Source: Candidatus Sulfopaludibacter sp. SbA3
GTDB lineage: Bacteria; Pseudomonadota; Alphaproteobacteria; Caulobacterales; Hyphomonadaceae
Assembly: GCA_945913285.1 (NCBI GenBank)
Contig: CAMEDD010000005.1
Coordinates: 24,295 to 88,294, forward strand
Direction of reading: 5' to 3'
DNA length: 64,000 bases
Below are positions 46,114 to 55,864 of the stretch, in pieces; position 1 is the first letter of the stretch, and each line of letters starts with the position of its first letter. A program made the position numbers and the translations under genes. A model generated the notes under the pieces. It was not told where the DNA came from. It did not search any database and saw only the letters and a list, made by a program, of their open reading frames with translations.

Positions 46114-46983
46114 ATGGCCCGTTCCGGCCGCTCCAGTCAGAAATCAGGCGCCCGGCGAGTCACGCTGGGCATCCTGATCTTTGGCGCGCTCGCGCTGATC
46201 GTCGCCCAGTCGGCGCCGCAGATCAGCAACTTCTTTCTGCCCGCCCGCACGACGGTCAGCGACCGGATCGGCGCGCCGGCGGACACGAGGCTCTGGGCTC
46301 AGCTGACCGGTCAGGCCGACCGCGAACAGCGTATCCGCGAACTTGAAAACGAAGTGCGCGATCTGGCGCGCTACAAGGCAGCCGCCATTTCGATGGCCGA
46401 GCGGATGGAAGCCTACGAAAACATCCTCAACCTGATGGGTGAGCCGCCGGAACGCGGTGTGACGGCGCGTATCACCACGGTCGTGGACGGACCCTTTGCG
46501 CAGACTGTGCTCGCCAATGCGGGCAGCTTGCAGGGCGTGGTGCCCGGCGCGGTCGCAATGAACGAGGGCGGACTGGTTGGCCGGGTCATCCAACTCGGAG
46601 ACAGGTCGTCCCGCATCCTGCTGATCAGCAATTACCAGAGCCAGTTGCCGGTGCTTGGAGAAGTGAGCGGCGTGCGCGCCATCCTTCAGGGCAAGGACCG
46701 CGACCGGGGTGTCCTGCATGACTTGCCGGAGGCCGCTGATTTCATTGAGGGCGAACGTATCCTGAGTTCCGGTGAAGGCGGCGCCTTTCCGCGCGGCCTG
46801 GTCGTGGGCACCGTGACAAAGCAGGGCGCCGACTGGATCGTGAAGCTGGCCATGCGCGACCATGCGAGCGGTTATGTCCGGATGATCGCGCCGCCGGAAA
46901 TCGTAGAGCCGCTTCCCGAACCTGAGATCACCGAGCCAGTGGCGCCGGCGCCCGCGCCCAGCACCTCACAAGGCGCGCAATAG
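46114..46983 (+). CDS. mreC: Rod shape-determining protein MreC
   Basis: 289 residues. N-terminal transmembrane helix (about 18-35), a coiled-coil (about 65-110; QADREQRIRELENEVRDLA) and the periplasmic beta domain (GVVPGAVAMNEGGLVGRV). A Pro-rich tail follows. MreC links MreB to PBP2. It lies 37 bp after mreB and 2 bp before mreD. Confidence 0.93.
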   Translation: MARSGRSSQKSGARRVTLGILIFGALALIVAQSAPQISNFFLPARTTVSDRIGAPADTRLWAQLTGQADREQRIRELENEVRDLARYKAAAISMAERMEAYENILNLMGEPPERGVTARITTVVDGPFAQTVLANAGSLQGVVPGAVAMNEGGLVGRVIQLGDRSSRILLISNYQSQLPVLGEVSGVRAILQGKDRDRGVLHDLPEAADFIEGERILSSGEGGAFPRGLVVGTVTKQGADWIVKLAMRDHASGYVRMIAPPEIVEPLPEPEITEPVAPAPAPSTSQGAQ

Positions 46984-46985
46984 CC

Positions 46986-47534
46986 ATGAGCAGCTCCCGG
47001 CTGGATCGCAAACGCCGAACCCTCTGGAGCCAGTCCGGTCCCAGCCCCCGGCTGATCTTTGGCGCTGCGATCATCGCTATTGTCGGCGTACTCGGCATGA
47101 CGCCGAAGGAACTTTTCGGCCTGACGCTGGCCTGGCCCTTTGCCGCGCTCTGGGGCGCCATCGGCTGGGGCAGGGCGGGCCTGTCCCTGCGGCCGATGAT
47201 CCTGCTCGTCATCTTCGGTCTGATGCAGGACATCATCTCGAACGCGCCGCTTGGCTGCTTCGCACTGATCAACCTGCTCGTGTACGGACTAAGTGCAGGG
47301 ATCGCAGACCAGACCGATGGCATGAGGGACGCGCTTGTCGCCGTGGTCGGACCTGCCGTTCTTCTGGTCGTTGCGTTCCTTCTGATCTGGGGCTTTGCGA
47401 GCATCACGAGTGATCATTTTGTCCGGTCATGGCCGCTGTTCACCAACTTCTTCATGACCGGGCTGATCTATTCTTTCGCCAACCAGATGTTCGATCTCGG
47501 CCGCCGTCCCGGCGAATCGCCCGGAGGTAACTGA
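46986..47534 (+). CDS. mreD: Rod shape-determining membrane protein MreD
   Basis: 182 residues, mostly transmembrane (about five segments), with GLMQDIISNAPLGCFALINL, a typical MreD pattern. Inner-membrane partner of MreC. Its TGA overlaps the mrdA ATG by one base (TGATG), indicating translational coupling. Confidence 0.9.
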   Translation: MSSSRLDRKRRTLWSQSGPSPRLIFGAAIIAIVGVLGMTPKELFGLTLAWPFAALWGAIGWGRAGLSLRPMILLVIFGLMQDIISNAPLGCFALINLLVYGLSAGIADQTDGMRDALVAVVGPAVLLVVAFLLIWGFASITSDHFVRSWPLFTNFFMTGLIYSFANQMFDLGRRPGESPGGN

Positions 47535-49483
47535 TGGCACGCCGCAACAGTCCTGAAGCCGATTTCGACCGCCGCCTACTTCTCGCGGCGGGCGCGGGCA
47601 CGGCCGTTTTTGCAACGCTGGTCGGACGCCTCTCGCAATTGCAGTTGATCGAGTCGGACCGTTACACCAAGCTGGCCGCGGAGAACCACGTCCGGTTGGT
47701 GCTCGCCCCGCCTGAACGCGGACAGATCCTCGACCGGTTCGCGCGTCCGCTCGCCTCCCAGCGCCAGGCCGGGCGGGTTTCGGTTATCCCCGAGCGGCTA
47801 GAAGACGCCGAGGCAACACTTCGTCAGATTGCGGAGCATATCGACCTGCCCGAAACGCGCGTGAAGCGCGTGCTGGAGGAAATTTCGGCCAGCCGGATTC
47901 GCCGTTCGGGCTTCGTTCCGGTCACCGTCGTGCAGGAACTGAGCTACGAAGAATTTGCGCGGCTGCGCGTGCGAGCAGTAGAAATGGAAGGCGTCGATGT
48001 CCAGATGGCTTCGACCCGGTCCTATCCGCGCGGGCGCGACTTCGCACACATTCTCGGCTACGTGGCCCGTGCGAGCGCCGACGATCTGACGCGGCTTGCT
48101 GAAGGCCGCGCACCCGAAGATCTCGAGACATTCGAAGAGCTGTTCCGTCACCCGGACATGCGCGTCGGCCGTCAAGGCATGGAGCGTTTCGCGGAGGACT
48201 GGTTGCGGGGCCGGCCCGGACGGCGCCGGGTGGTGACAAACGCCCACGGCCGCCCGATGGAAGAGCTTGAGCAGGATCCCACGAATGCGGCTGTGGCCGG
48301 CAAGGATCTTTACATCACCATCGATTCCGAATTGCAACGCGTCGCCATCGACCGGTTCGAAGGCGAGAGCGGCGCTGCCGTCGTGCTCGATATCGCATCT
48401 GGCGATGTGCTCGCCATGGTGTCGACACCGGCCTTCGATCCGAATGCGTTCGTGAACGGAATATCTGGCAAGGACTATGCCGAGCTACGCGACAATTCGA
48501 TGTCGCCGCTCTATCCGCGCGCGCATGGCGGCGTTTATCCGCCCGGCTCGACCTTCAAGATGGTGGTCGCCACCGCTGCGCTGGAGGCGGGTGTCATCGA
48601 CACGAAGACCCGTTTCACCTGCCATGGACGGATGTGGTTTGGTGGCCGCAACTGGCACTGCCACAAGAAGGGCGGGCACGGATCAGTTGACCTGCACAAT
48701 GGCATCAAGCTCTCGTGCGACGTCTATTTCTACCAGGTTGCACGGCTCGCAGGTGTCGACAAGATCGCTGAAGTCGCCCGCAAGTTCGGGTTTGGCGAAG
48801 ACTGGGTGCTGGGCATGACCGGCGCACGCGGCGGCCTTGTGCCGGACCGTGCCTGGAAGCGCAAAGCCCGCAATGAGGAATGGTTCGAAGGCGAGACGCT
48901 GAACTTTGGCATCGGGCAGGGCCAGCTTGGCGTGACGCCCGTGCAGCTTGCCCTGATGACGGCCCGCATTGCGGCCGAAGGCAAGCACTTCAAGCCGCGC
49001 CTGATCGGCTTCGGTCCGGATGTACCGGAAGACGGTGAGCTCGACATGCCGCTGGACGCCGAGATCATGAAGCTGATGAAGTCCGGCATGTTTGGCGTGA
49101 CGTCGGAGCCCGGCGGGACGGCTTATCGCTCGGGTGATCTCGGCCTTGGCGGACCGCGACTTGCCGGCAAGACGGGGACGGCGCAGGTGCGCAACATTTC
49201 AGCAGCGGAACGGGTGAGCGGCGTGCGCACAGGCGACGCGATCGCGCGTGAGCTACGCGACCACGCGTTGTTTGTCGCCTACGCACCAACGGACAACCCG
49301 CGATATGCCATCTCGGTCGTGGTCGAGCACGGCGAAGGTGGCTCGCGCACCGCGGCGCCGGTCGCCCGGGACATTCTTGCGGCCGCCATCAAGATGGACA
49401 GCGGCCGGACGCCCGCCTATTCCAAACGCGCCGCCACCAAAACTCCGGATACAGACGGAAAACCGGAAGGGGACCCCGTATGA
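47534..49483 (+). CDS. mrdA: Penicillin-binding protein 2 (peptidoglycan transpeptidase)
   Basis: 649 residues. N-terminal membrane anchor (about 15-35), PBP dimerisation domain, then the transpeptidase domain. The catalytic SxxK is STFK in YPPGSTFKMV (Ser339), SxN appears as SCD in IKLSCDVYFY, and KTG in LAGKTGTAQV. It crosslinks lateral-wall peptidoglycan with RodA. Overlaps rodA by 4 bp. Confidence 0.95.
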   Translation: MARRNSPEADFDRRLLLAAGAGTAVFATLVGRLSQLQLIESDRYTKLAAENHVRLVLAPPERGQILDRFARPLASQRQAGRVSVIPERLEDAEATLRQIAEHIDLPETRVKRVLEEISASRIRRSGFVPVTVVQELSYEEFARLRVRAVEMEGVDVQMASTRSYPRGRDFAHILGYVARASADDLTRLAEGRAPEDLETFEELFRHPDMRVGRQGMERFAEDWLRGRPGRRRVVTNAHGRPMEELEQDPTNAAVAGKDLYITIDSELQRVAIDRFEGESGAAVVLDIASGDVLAMVSTPAFDPNAFVNGISGKDYAELRDNSMSPLYPRAHGGVYPPGSTFKMVVATAALEAGVIDTKTRFTCHGRMWFGGRNWHCHKKGGHGSVDLHNGIKLSCDVYFYQVARLAGVDKIAEVARKFGFGEDWVLGMTGARGGLVPDRAWKRKARNEEWFEGETLNFGIGQGQLGVTPVQLALMTARIAAEGKHFKPRLIGFGPDVPEDGELDMPLDAEIMKLMKSGMFGVTSEPGGTAYRSGDLGLGGPRLAGKTGTAQVRNISAAERVSGVRTGDAIARELRDHALFVAYAPTDNPRYAISVVVEHGEGGSRTAAPVARDILAAAIKMDSGRTPAYSKRAATKTPDTDGKPEGDPV

Positions 49484-50712
49484 GCCGCGAAGGATTTACC
49501 GGCTTTACGCGCGGCGAAGCGCGAGTTTCTGCGGCGCGCGGCGTGTACTTCGACAGGTTCGGACCGTTCGGCAAGATTGCACGCCTTCCCTGGAGCATCA
49601 TTCTCCTGATCGTCGGCACCGGCCTTGTCGGGACGGCGATGCTGTTTTCGGTCGGCTGGGACCCGGTGTCTGCCGCGCCGTCGCCGGACGAAGCGAACCT
49701 CTGGCGGGACCATATCACTCGTTTGGGTGTGGGCTTCGTGCTGATGATCGGCCTCGCGCTTTTGCCGCTGAGTGTCTGGTCGAGATTTGCGTTCCCGGCC
49801 TATGCAGCCGTGATCATCCTTCTCGTGCTGGTCGATTTTTTCGGCGTCATGGGCGGCGGCGCTGCGCGCTGGCTGAAAGTCGGTCCTATCCAGATCCAGC
49901 CGTCTGAACCCGCGAAGCTCGCGGTCACGATGGCGGTGGCGAGCTTCTACCAACGCATGATGCCCACCAATGGGCAAAGCCCTCCGCTTTACGTGCATGG
50001 CGGCGCTCTCTTGCTGGTGCTGATCCCGGCCGCGCTGGTGTTCAAGCAGCCAAACCTTTCGACCGCGCTGGCGCTCACCGCTTCGGGCGCGATGATCATT
50101 TTCTTTGCCGGCATCTCGATGCGCTACGTCCTTGCCGCAATCGCGCTCGGTCTCGTCTATGTGCCCGCCATCTACACCTTCGTGCTGGAGCCATACCAAC
50201 GTGAGCGCGTCGACACGCTGATCGCGGGTATCACGGGCGAATCAACAAATGGTCTCGGTGAGAGCTACCAGATCGAACAGGCGAAGATCGCGATCGGCGC
50301 CGGCGGGTTCAGCGGCCGTGGATACCTGCAAGGCATCCAGTCCCAGCAGGAATATGTGCCTGAGCAACACACCGACTTCATCCTGACGATCATCGCCGAA
50401 GAGTTCGGTTTCATCGGTGCCATCGCGCTGCTCTCGGTATTCGCCTTCCTGTTTGCCTGGTCGTTCATGGTGGCATCGAAGAACCGAAGTTGGTTCGGGC
50501 GCCTCGCGACCGTGGGGGCGACGTCGACGATTGCCTTCTTTGCGATCTTCAACAGCGGGATGGTGCTCGGTTTGTTGCCCGTGCTCGGGATGCCGCTGCC
50601 GTTGATTTCCTATGGCGGCACCGCGCTGATTACCGTGATGGCCTGTTTCGGGTTGATCCTGTCGGCGCATTTGCACCGCGACGAGAAGCTGTCCACGCGG
50701 GGATTGTTTTAG
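49480..50712 (+). CDS. rodA: RodA, SEDS-family peptidoglycan glycosyltransferase
   Basis: 410 residues with about ten transmembrane segments. SEDS motifs: KVGPIQIQPSEPAKLAVTMA, FKQPNLSTALAL (glycan-site Asp position replaced by Asn in the PNL variant; usually PDL), EFGFIGAIALL and MVLGLLPVLGMPLPLISYGG. It polymerises glycan strands in complex with PBP2. Last gene of the operon. Confidence 0.94.
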   Translation: MSREGFTGFTRGEARVSAARGVYFDRFGPFGKIARLPWSIILLIVGTGLVGTAMLFSVGWDPVSAAPSPDEANLWRDHITRLGVGFVLMIGLALLPLSVWSRFAFPAYAAVIILLVLVDFFGVMGGGAARWLKVGPIQIQPSEPAKLAVTMAVASFYQRMMPTNGQSPPLYVHGGALLLVLIPAALVFKQPNLSTALALTASGAMIIFFAGISMRYVLAAIALGLVYVPAIYTFVLEPYQRERVDTLIAGITGESTNGLGESYQIEQAKIAIGAGGFSGRGYLQGIQSQQEYVPEQHTDFILTIIAEEFGFIGAIALLSVFAFLFAWSFMVASKNRSWFGRLATVGATSTIAFFAIFNSGMVLGLLPVLGMPLPLISYGGTALITVMACFGLILSAHLHRDEKLSTRGLF

Positions 50713-50792
50713 TCTCGGCGGCTGAATTCGCGTTGATTTCCACCCTCGAACGTCTAGGGTCCCGCGAAACAATGCCCCGGGGAGCGTAATTC

Positions 50793-52121
50793 ATGGCACA
50801 AGTTAGCCGCAAGACCGAGGAATGGGGCTCGCGCGTCGGCTTCCTGCTGTCTGCCGTCGGGTCTTCCGTCGGTCTCGGCAACTTCTGGCGGTTTCCCTAT
50901 CTCACGGGTGAGCATGGCGGCAGCGCGTTCATTCTGATTTACCTCGGCTGCGTGCTGCTTTTCTGCCTGCCGCTGCTGATGGGCGAATACGCGATGGGCC
51001 GCAAATCCGGCATGTCGGCGGTCGAAGGCATCCAGTCGCTGGCACGGGCCGAGGGCAAGTCCAAATACTGGGGCGTGGTCGGCTGGGTCGGTACGCTGGC
51101 CGCCTTCTTCATTCTTACGTTCTATGGCGTCATCTCGGCCTGGGTGCTCAGCTTCATTCCGCAAGCGATGTCCGGCAAGTTTGCCGGGTTCGATGCCGCC
51201 GCAGCCGGGGCAAACTTCGAGGCGACGATCCTCGACAAGCCGCTGATCCTGACGCTGCTGGGCCTCTTCATCCTCGCCAACGTGCTGGTGGTTGCCCGGG
51301 GCGTGTCGAGCGGCCTTGAGCGCGTGAACAAGATCGTGATGCCACTGTTCTTCATCATGCTGCTCGGGGTCGTAGTCTTCGCCCTTCGGCAGGGCGATTC
51401 AGCCGCTGCCATCCGCTTCCTGATGGAGCCGGATTTCAGCCGCGTGACGACCGCCACCTTCCTTGCGGCTCTGGGCCAGGCCTTCTTTTCGGTCGGGGTG
51501 GGCCTCGGGATCATGGTGACTTACGGCGCCTATCTTGGTCAGGGTACGGATATTCCCCGCTCATCCTTCATCGTCGCCGGCTCCAACAGCGCGGTTGCGA
51601 TCCTGTCCTGCCTGGCCGTATTCCCCATCGTGTTCGCCTTCGGCCTCGCACCGGATCAGGGGCCGGGCCTCTTCTTCGTGACCTTGCCGATTGCGTTCGG
51701 CCAGATGACCGGCGGCGCCTTATTTGGTTCTGTCTTCCTCACGCTTGCCTTGTTCGCCGCGTTCACCTCATCGATTTCGCTGATGGAAGTCGGTGTTTCC
51801 TGGCTTGAGGAGCGCGAAGGGGTGACCCGCCCGGGCGCCGCTCTTGGTACGGGGTTCGCCGTGTTCCTCATCGGGGCAGGCTATGTGTTCTCGTTCGACT
51901 ATTTCAGGTTCATCGATTTCGTGGCCGGTTCACTGATGCTGCCGCTCGGCGGCTTGCTGGCCGCCGTGTTTGCGGGCTGGGTTCTGTCGCGGGAAATGTT
52001 GGTCAGCGAGCTCGGCGATGGCCGGCTGATGAACGCCTGGCGTTTCATGATGCGCTGGATCGTGCCGCCGCTTGTTCTGGCGATCATCGTTCTGGGCTTG
52101 TCAGGGGCAGGGCGGGCCTGA
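50793..52121 (+). CDS. Sodium-dependent neurotransmitter-symporter-family transporter
   Basis: 442 residues and about eleven transmembrane helices. The start WGSRVGFLLSAVGSSVGLGN and FWRFPYLTGEHGGSAF is the TM1 signature of the LeuT/SNF fold. It probably imports an amino acid with Na+. The ATG has GGGGAGCG upstream. Confidence 0.93.
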   Translation: MAQVSRKTEEWGSRVGFLLSAVGSSVGLGNFWRFPYLTGEHGGSAFILIYLGCVLLFCLPLLMGEYAMGRKSGMSAVEGIQSLARAEGKSKYWGVVGWVGTLAAFFILTFYGVISAWVLSFIPQAMSGKFAGFDAAAAGANFEATILDKPLILTLLGLFILANVLVVARGVSSGLERVNKIVMPLFFIMLLGVVVFALRQGDSAAAIRFLMEPDFSRVTTATFLAALGQAFFSVGVGLGIMVTYGAYLGQGTDIPRSSFIVAGSNSAVAILSCLAVFPIVFAFGLAPDQGPGLFFVTLPIAFGQMTGGALFGSVFLTLALFAAFTSSISLMEVGVSWLEEREGVTRPGAALGTGFAVFLIGAGYVFSFDYFRFIDFVAGSLMLPLGGLLAAVFAGWVLSREMLVSELGDGRLMNAWRFMMRWIVPPLVLAIIVLGLSGAGRA

Positions 52122-52131
52122 GCCCTGCGCC

Positions 52132-53121
52132 TCAAACCTTGGACTTGACCGCCAACTTATCAGCAAAATCATCCGTCGCCTGAACAAGCCGGTCCACGAT
52201 GCCCGGCTCCATTGACGAGTGTCCGGCATCGGGCACAATGTGCAGCTCGGCTTTCGGCCAGGCTTTGGATAATCCCCACGCCGTAGACAGCGGCGTGACC
52301 ACATCATACCGTCCGTGTACGATCACGCCGGGGGTCGCTTGCAGCTTCAGTTTCGCCTGCTCCAGCAACCAGCCATCCGATTCGAAAAAGCCTTCATTGA
52401 TGAAATAGTGGCACTCGATCCGCGCGAAGGCGTCCACGAAATCATCCTCGTTGAAGCGCGGCGGCGTCGTGACCGGACCTTTTATGGACAGCGTCTGTCC
52501 TTCCCAGCGGGCCCAGGCACGGGCCGCATCAATGCGCGCGACCGGATCGCTTCCGGTGAGGCGCTTATAGAAGGCCGTCACCAGTTCGCCGCGTTCTGCT
52601 TCCGGGATGGGTTCAATGTAGCGGTCGAAGGCATCCGGGAACAGACGGCTTGCGCCTTCCTGATAGAACCACTGGATTTCGGCACGGGTGACCAGAAAGA
52701 TTCCCCGGAGGACGAGGCCGAGCACCCGGCTTGTGTGGGTGACGGCGTAGGCGAGTGCCAGTGTCGAGCCCCAGGATCCGCCAAACACCAGCCAGCTGGA
52801 TACGCCGGCATGCTTTCGCAGGGCCTCCATATCGTCCACGAGGTCCCAGGTGGTGTTGCCTTCGAGCTCGGAATGCGGCGTTGACCGGCCACATCCGCGC
52901 TGGTCGAACAAGAAGATGCGGTAACGCTCGGGATCAAAGAAGCGCCGCATTTCGGGGCTGGAGCCGCCACCCGGTCCGCCATGCAGCGCCACCACAGGAA
53001 TGCCCTTCGGATTGCCTGATTCTTCCCAATAGATCTCATGCAGCGGCGAGACGCGCAGGCGTCCGGACGCATAGGGTTCGTGCCTGTGATAAAGAGTACG
53101 GCGGCTCTGGCGTCTGTTCAT
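52132..53121 (-). CDS. pip: Proline iminopeptidase
   Basis: 329 residues. Alpha/beta hydrolase of the prolyl aminopeptidase family: oxyanion HGGPGGGSSPEM, FDQRGCGRSTPHS and the nucleophile motif GGSWGSTLALAY; C-terminal Asp in GRYDVVTP and His in DAGHSSMEP. It removes N-terminal proline from peptides. Cytoplasmic; convergent with the transporter (10-bp gap). Confidence 0.94.
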   Translation of the reverse strand: MNRRQSRRTLYHRHEPYASGRLRVSPLHEIYWEESGNPKGIPVVALHGGPGGGSSPEMRRFFDPERYRIFLFDQRGCGRSTPHSELEGNTTWDLVDDMEALRKHAGVSSWLVFGGSWGSTLALAYAVTHTSRVLGLVLRGIFLVTRAEIQWFYQEGASRLFPDAFDRYIEPIPEAERGELVTAFYKRLTGSDPVARIDAARAWARWEGQTLSIKGPVTTPPRFNEDDFVDAFARIECHYFINEGFFESDGWLLEQAKLKLQATPGVIVHGRYDVVTPLSTAWGLSKAWPKAELHIVPDAGHSSMEPGIVDRLVQATDDFADKLAVKSKV

Positions 53122-53232
53122 GCGCTCTTCACTTATAGTCGGATAGCTGCAGTCCGATCACTGGACTTCCGGTCTTCACACCCATAGTGTTGGGGATGAG
53201 TGGGGACCTAGCTGCTGGCGGGTGGCGTATTG

Positions 53233-53847
53233 ATGCGTAGCGTTTTTCTTTGTCTATCCCTAGGCATTCTTGCGGGATGCGCAACCGTTTCGGTTGTGCC
53301 GGGCGAAGCGACCTATGAAGGCGCCCTGACAAAGAGCCAATCCCAACTCCGCCAAGCTTCAAATGCTTACTGCGACGAGATTGTCGCCGAAGGCTGGGTT
53401 GAGGAAGCCGATGGTTTCACAACCCTTGCCGACACCCTGATGAACGGCAAAGCCTCAGCTCCGGGTGCAGCTGGATTTTACGCGACCAAGATCGGCGCCA
53501 ATTCCAAAGCGCCCGCGCTCGTTCTCGGCCTGATCGCAGTGGATAGCCGCGCAGCCCGCAACGGCCTCGCCGGGGTCACCGAGGAAGCCCGCGCTGTGCT
53601 CAAGAGCGGCGATATGAACGCCTCCAATCGCGGCGATGTTGTCAGCTTCGAGCGCGCTCTCGTTCGGGCCCAGATGGCTCACCGCGGCTTCCAGGAAGCG
53701 CTGGACCTCGTCTCCGTGCGCGCAGACATGGATGTCGCTCCGATTGCGGCAGAGATCGAATCCTTTGCGGGCATGATCGATGATGCGCGTGTGATCGCGG
53801 ACCGCCTCGCGGATCGCTATGTCGGCGAAGGCGTCGCCGGGTCCTGA
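53233..53847 (+). CDS. Putative lipoprotein, unknown function
   Basis: 204 residues; ATG 53233 chosen over a TTG one codon before. The signal ends in LAGC. The mature part is largely helical and charged, with no recognised family. Its 3' end overlaps the convergent DUF423 gene by about 30 bp. Confidence 0.72.
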   Translation: MRSVFLCLSLGILAGCATVSVVPGEATYEGALTKSQSQLRQASNAYCDEIVAEGWVEEADGFTTLADTLMNGKASAPGAAGFYATKIGANSKAPALVLGLIAVDSRAARNGLAGVTEEARAVLKSGDMNASNRGDVVSFERALVRAQMAHRGFQEALDLVSVRADMDVAPIAAEIESFAGMIDDARVIADRLADRYVGEGVAGS

Positions 53848-54194
53848 TCCTTGCGAAAGGCGCTCAGCGCCATCGCCGCCCAACCTGCCAAAAGGCTCAA
53901 ACCTCCGATCGGCGTTATGGCGCCGAACCAACGCGGTGCGCCGAGCGCCATCGCGTAAAGGCTGCCAGCGAAGATCGCGGCGCCGACAACGATTAACCAC
54001 CCCCCCAGTTTCGCCCGTCGGCTCAGCCCCGCCGCCAGCGCCGCCGCTGCGTGTGGGAGAAGGTATGTGGTTGCTGTCGTCCACCAGCCGCGTGCTTCAT
54101 CCGTCAGCTGAGCATCCAGGGCATGCGCGCCAAAGGCGCCGAAGGCGACGCCGCTGAAGCCAAGGCCGGCGGCAGCCGCAACAAGCCGGTTCAT
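53817..54194 (-). CDS. DUF423 family membrane protein
   Basis: 125 residues with four transmembrane segments. AGLGFSGVAFGAFGAHAL is the DUF423 signature. Function unknown. The start overlaps the thioesterase stop (ATGA), so the two are coupled. Confidence 0.9.
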   Translation of the reverse strand: MNRLVAAAAGLGFSGVAFGAFGAHALDAQLTDEARGWWTTATTYLLPHAAAALAAGLSRRAKLGGWLIVVGAAIFAGSLYAMALGAPRWFGAITPIGGLSLLAGWAAMALSAFRKDQDPATPSPT

Positions 54195-54628
54195 GTGCCC
54201 GCTCCGGCATCGGTTTGCTTGCGCGGCAGCGCATAGGTCACGACTGCATGGCTCGAAGCCTTCTCCGCCCCCTCGATCCGGATATCAACATCGATCACGG
54301 CAAGCGCCTGTCCGATCTTCATGATCTTTCCCTCCGCCACCACCGCGGTGCCGATACATGGGCGCAGGAAGTTGATGCTGAGATTGCTGGTCACGGTCAT
54401 CGGTTCAAGCCCTGTTATCGTCATGATCGCCATATAAGCTACCGAGTCCGCGAGGCTCATCTGGGTGGGCCCCGAAATGTAGCCGCCGGGCCGCAGGTGC
54501 GTCTCGTCCGCTTCCAGCCGCAGGATGGCGCGGCCGGGTTCCATAAGGATGACCTGGTTCTGCGCGCCCCGTCCCTTGAAACTTGCCGTAAGGAAGGCGT
54601 TGGCCTCATCCACTGTGAACCGTGTCAT
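54191..54628 (-). CDS. PaaI-like hotdog thioesterase
   Basis: 145 residues from the ATG with GGGAGAAG upstream. GGYISGPTQMSLADSVAYMA matches the active-site helix region of the PaaI group. The substrate is probably an acyl-CoA. First gene of a pair with DUF423. Confidence 0.82.
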   Translation of the reverse strand: MTRFTVDEANAFLTASFKGRGAQNQVILMEPGRAILRLEADETHLRPGGYISGPTQMSLADSVAYMAIMTITGLEPMTVTSNLSINFLRPCIGTAVVAEGKIMKIGQALAVIDVDIRIEGAEKASSHAVVTYALPRKQTDAGAGT

Positions 54629-54662
54629 CGAAGCTTCTCCCGGCGGCACGGCTTGATTGTCC

Positions 54663-54713
54663 CGTGACCTCGCGCCAACCTAGCCTCTAGGGCCCATACG
54701 CCAAGAGGTCACG
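54663..54713. promoter_or_regulatory. 9-bp inverted repeat in a divergent promoter region
   Basis: CGTGACCTC (54663-54671) and GAGGTCACG (54705-54713) are exact reverse complements 33 bp apart, between the thioesterase and the next gene. A small hairpin CCTAG/CTAGG lies between them. A dimeric or looping regulator site is possible. Confidence 0.5.
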
Positions 54714-54731
54714 CCAAGGAAGGACGCTGCC

Positions 54732-55844
54732 ATGCTCACCGCCGGAGACGAGTATCCGATTCACCAGACGCCCGAGCCCGTGGCGTTTGCGGGGTCAGAC
54801 CGCAATTTCTATGATCGCTTCTTCTTCAACGGCTACAGCGCAGATGGCTCAACTTTTTTCGCTGCCGCCATGGGCGTCTATCCGCATCTCAACATCATCG
54901 ATGCCTCGGTCTCGATCCTGAAGGACGGCAAGCAGGCTTCCGTCTTCCTGTCGCGTCCGCTCAACATGGAACGGATGGACACGTTCGTCGGCCCGCTCTC
55001 GGTCAGCGTGGTAGAGCCGCTCAAGAAAGTCCGCCTGCAGATGAAGGAGACCGAGGGCCTCGCGCTGGACGTTGAGTTTACCGGCCGCGCCTTCCCGATT
55101 GAGGAGCCACGTTTCACCCGCCGCATCGGCCCGCGCATGATGATGGACCTGACGCGGATGACGCAGAACGGCCGTTGGTCGGGTTCGCTCAAGATGGATG
55201 GCACCGAAGTCAAGATCGATCCCGCCAGCTGGACCGGCACGCGTGATCGCAGCTGGGGCGTGCGCCCCATCGGCGCCCCGGATCCCCAGCCCATGATCCC
55301 GGCCATGCCGCCGCAATTCTACTGGATCTGGACGCCGACCAATTTCCCGAACCTGTCGATGTTCTTCCACGTCAACGAAGACGGGGCAGGCGAGCCGTGG
55401 AACCAACGCGCTGTGCTGGTGCCGGATGGCACCGGGCAAGGCCAGGGCATTCACCTGCGCAATCCCGTGATGGATGTGCGTTTCGCGAAAGGCACACGCC
55501 GGATGGCGAAGGCGACACTGTCCGTCACCGATCCGTCAGGCCGTCCGCATACGGTGGACTTTACGCCGATGGGTACGTTCCTGATGAAGGGCATCGGCTA
55601 TGGCCACCCGGTCTGGCGGCACGGCGCCTTCCACGGCGATCAACTCAAGATGCAGCGCGAAGACTTCGCCCCCGCCACCACGCCCTGGGCCTCGCCGGAA
55701 AACCTGCACATCCAGGAGATCGTGAAAGCGGTGCACAAGGGACCGGACGGGTCCGGCTCCGAAGGCATCGGCACATTCGAGCAGCTGTTCATCGGCCCAC
55801 ACGCGCCGTCCGGCTTCAAAGAGATTCTCGACGGCGCCGCTTGA
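54732..55844 (+). CDS. Conserved hypothetical, AttH/CrtC-like lipocalin-fold candidate
   Basis: 370 residues, no signal peptide or membrane helix. The segment SWTGTRDRSWGVRPIG resembles the hydrating-enzyme/AttH-CrtC group, in which a bilobed lipocalin-like fold often contains an RDRSWG motif. Tryptophans and prolines are frequent in its second half (PQFYWIWTPTNFPNL). The assignment is an inference from that motif only; alternatives cannot be excluded. Confidence 0.55.
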   Translation: MLTAGDEYPIHQTPEPVAFAGSDRNFYDRFFFNGYSADGSTFFAAAMGVYPHLNIIDASVSILKDGKQASVFLSRPLNMERMDTFVGPLSVSVVEPLKKVRLQMKETEGLALDVEFTGRAFPIEEPRFTRRIGPRMMMDLTRMTQNGRWSGSLKMDGTEVKIDPASWTGTRDRSWGVRPIGAPDPQPMIPAMPPQFYWIWTPTNFPNLSMFFHVNEDGAGEPWNQRAVLVPDGTGQGQGIHLRNPVMDVRFAKGTRRMAKATLSVTDPSGRPHTVDFTPMGTFLMKGIGYGHPVWRHGAFHGDQLKMQREDFAPATTPWASPENLHIQEIVKAVHKGPDGSGSEGIGTFEQLFIGPHAPSGFKEILDGAA

Positions 55845-55864
55845 GCCGGCACGCCGCGCGGTGA

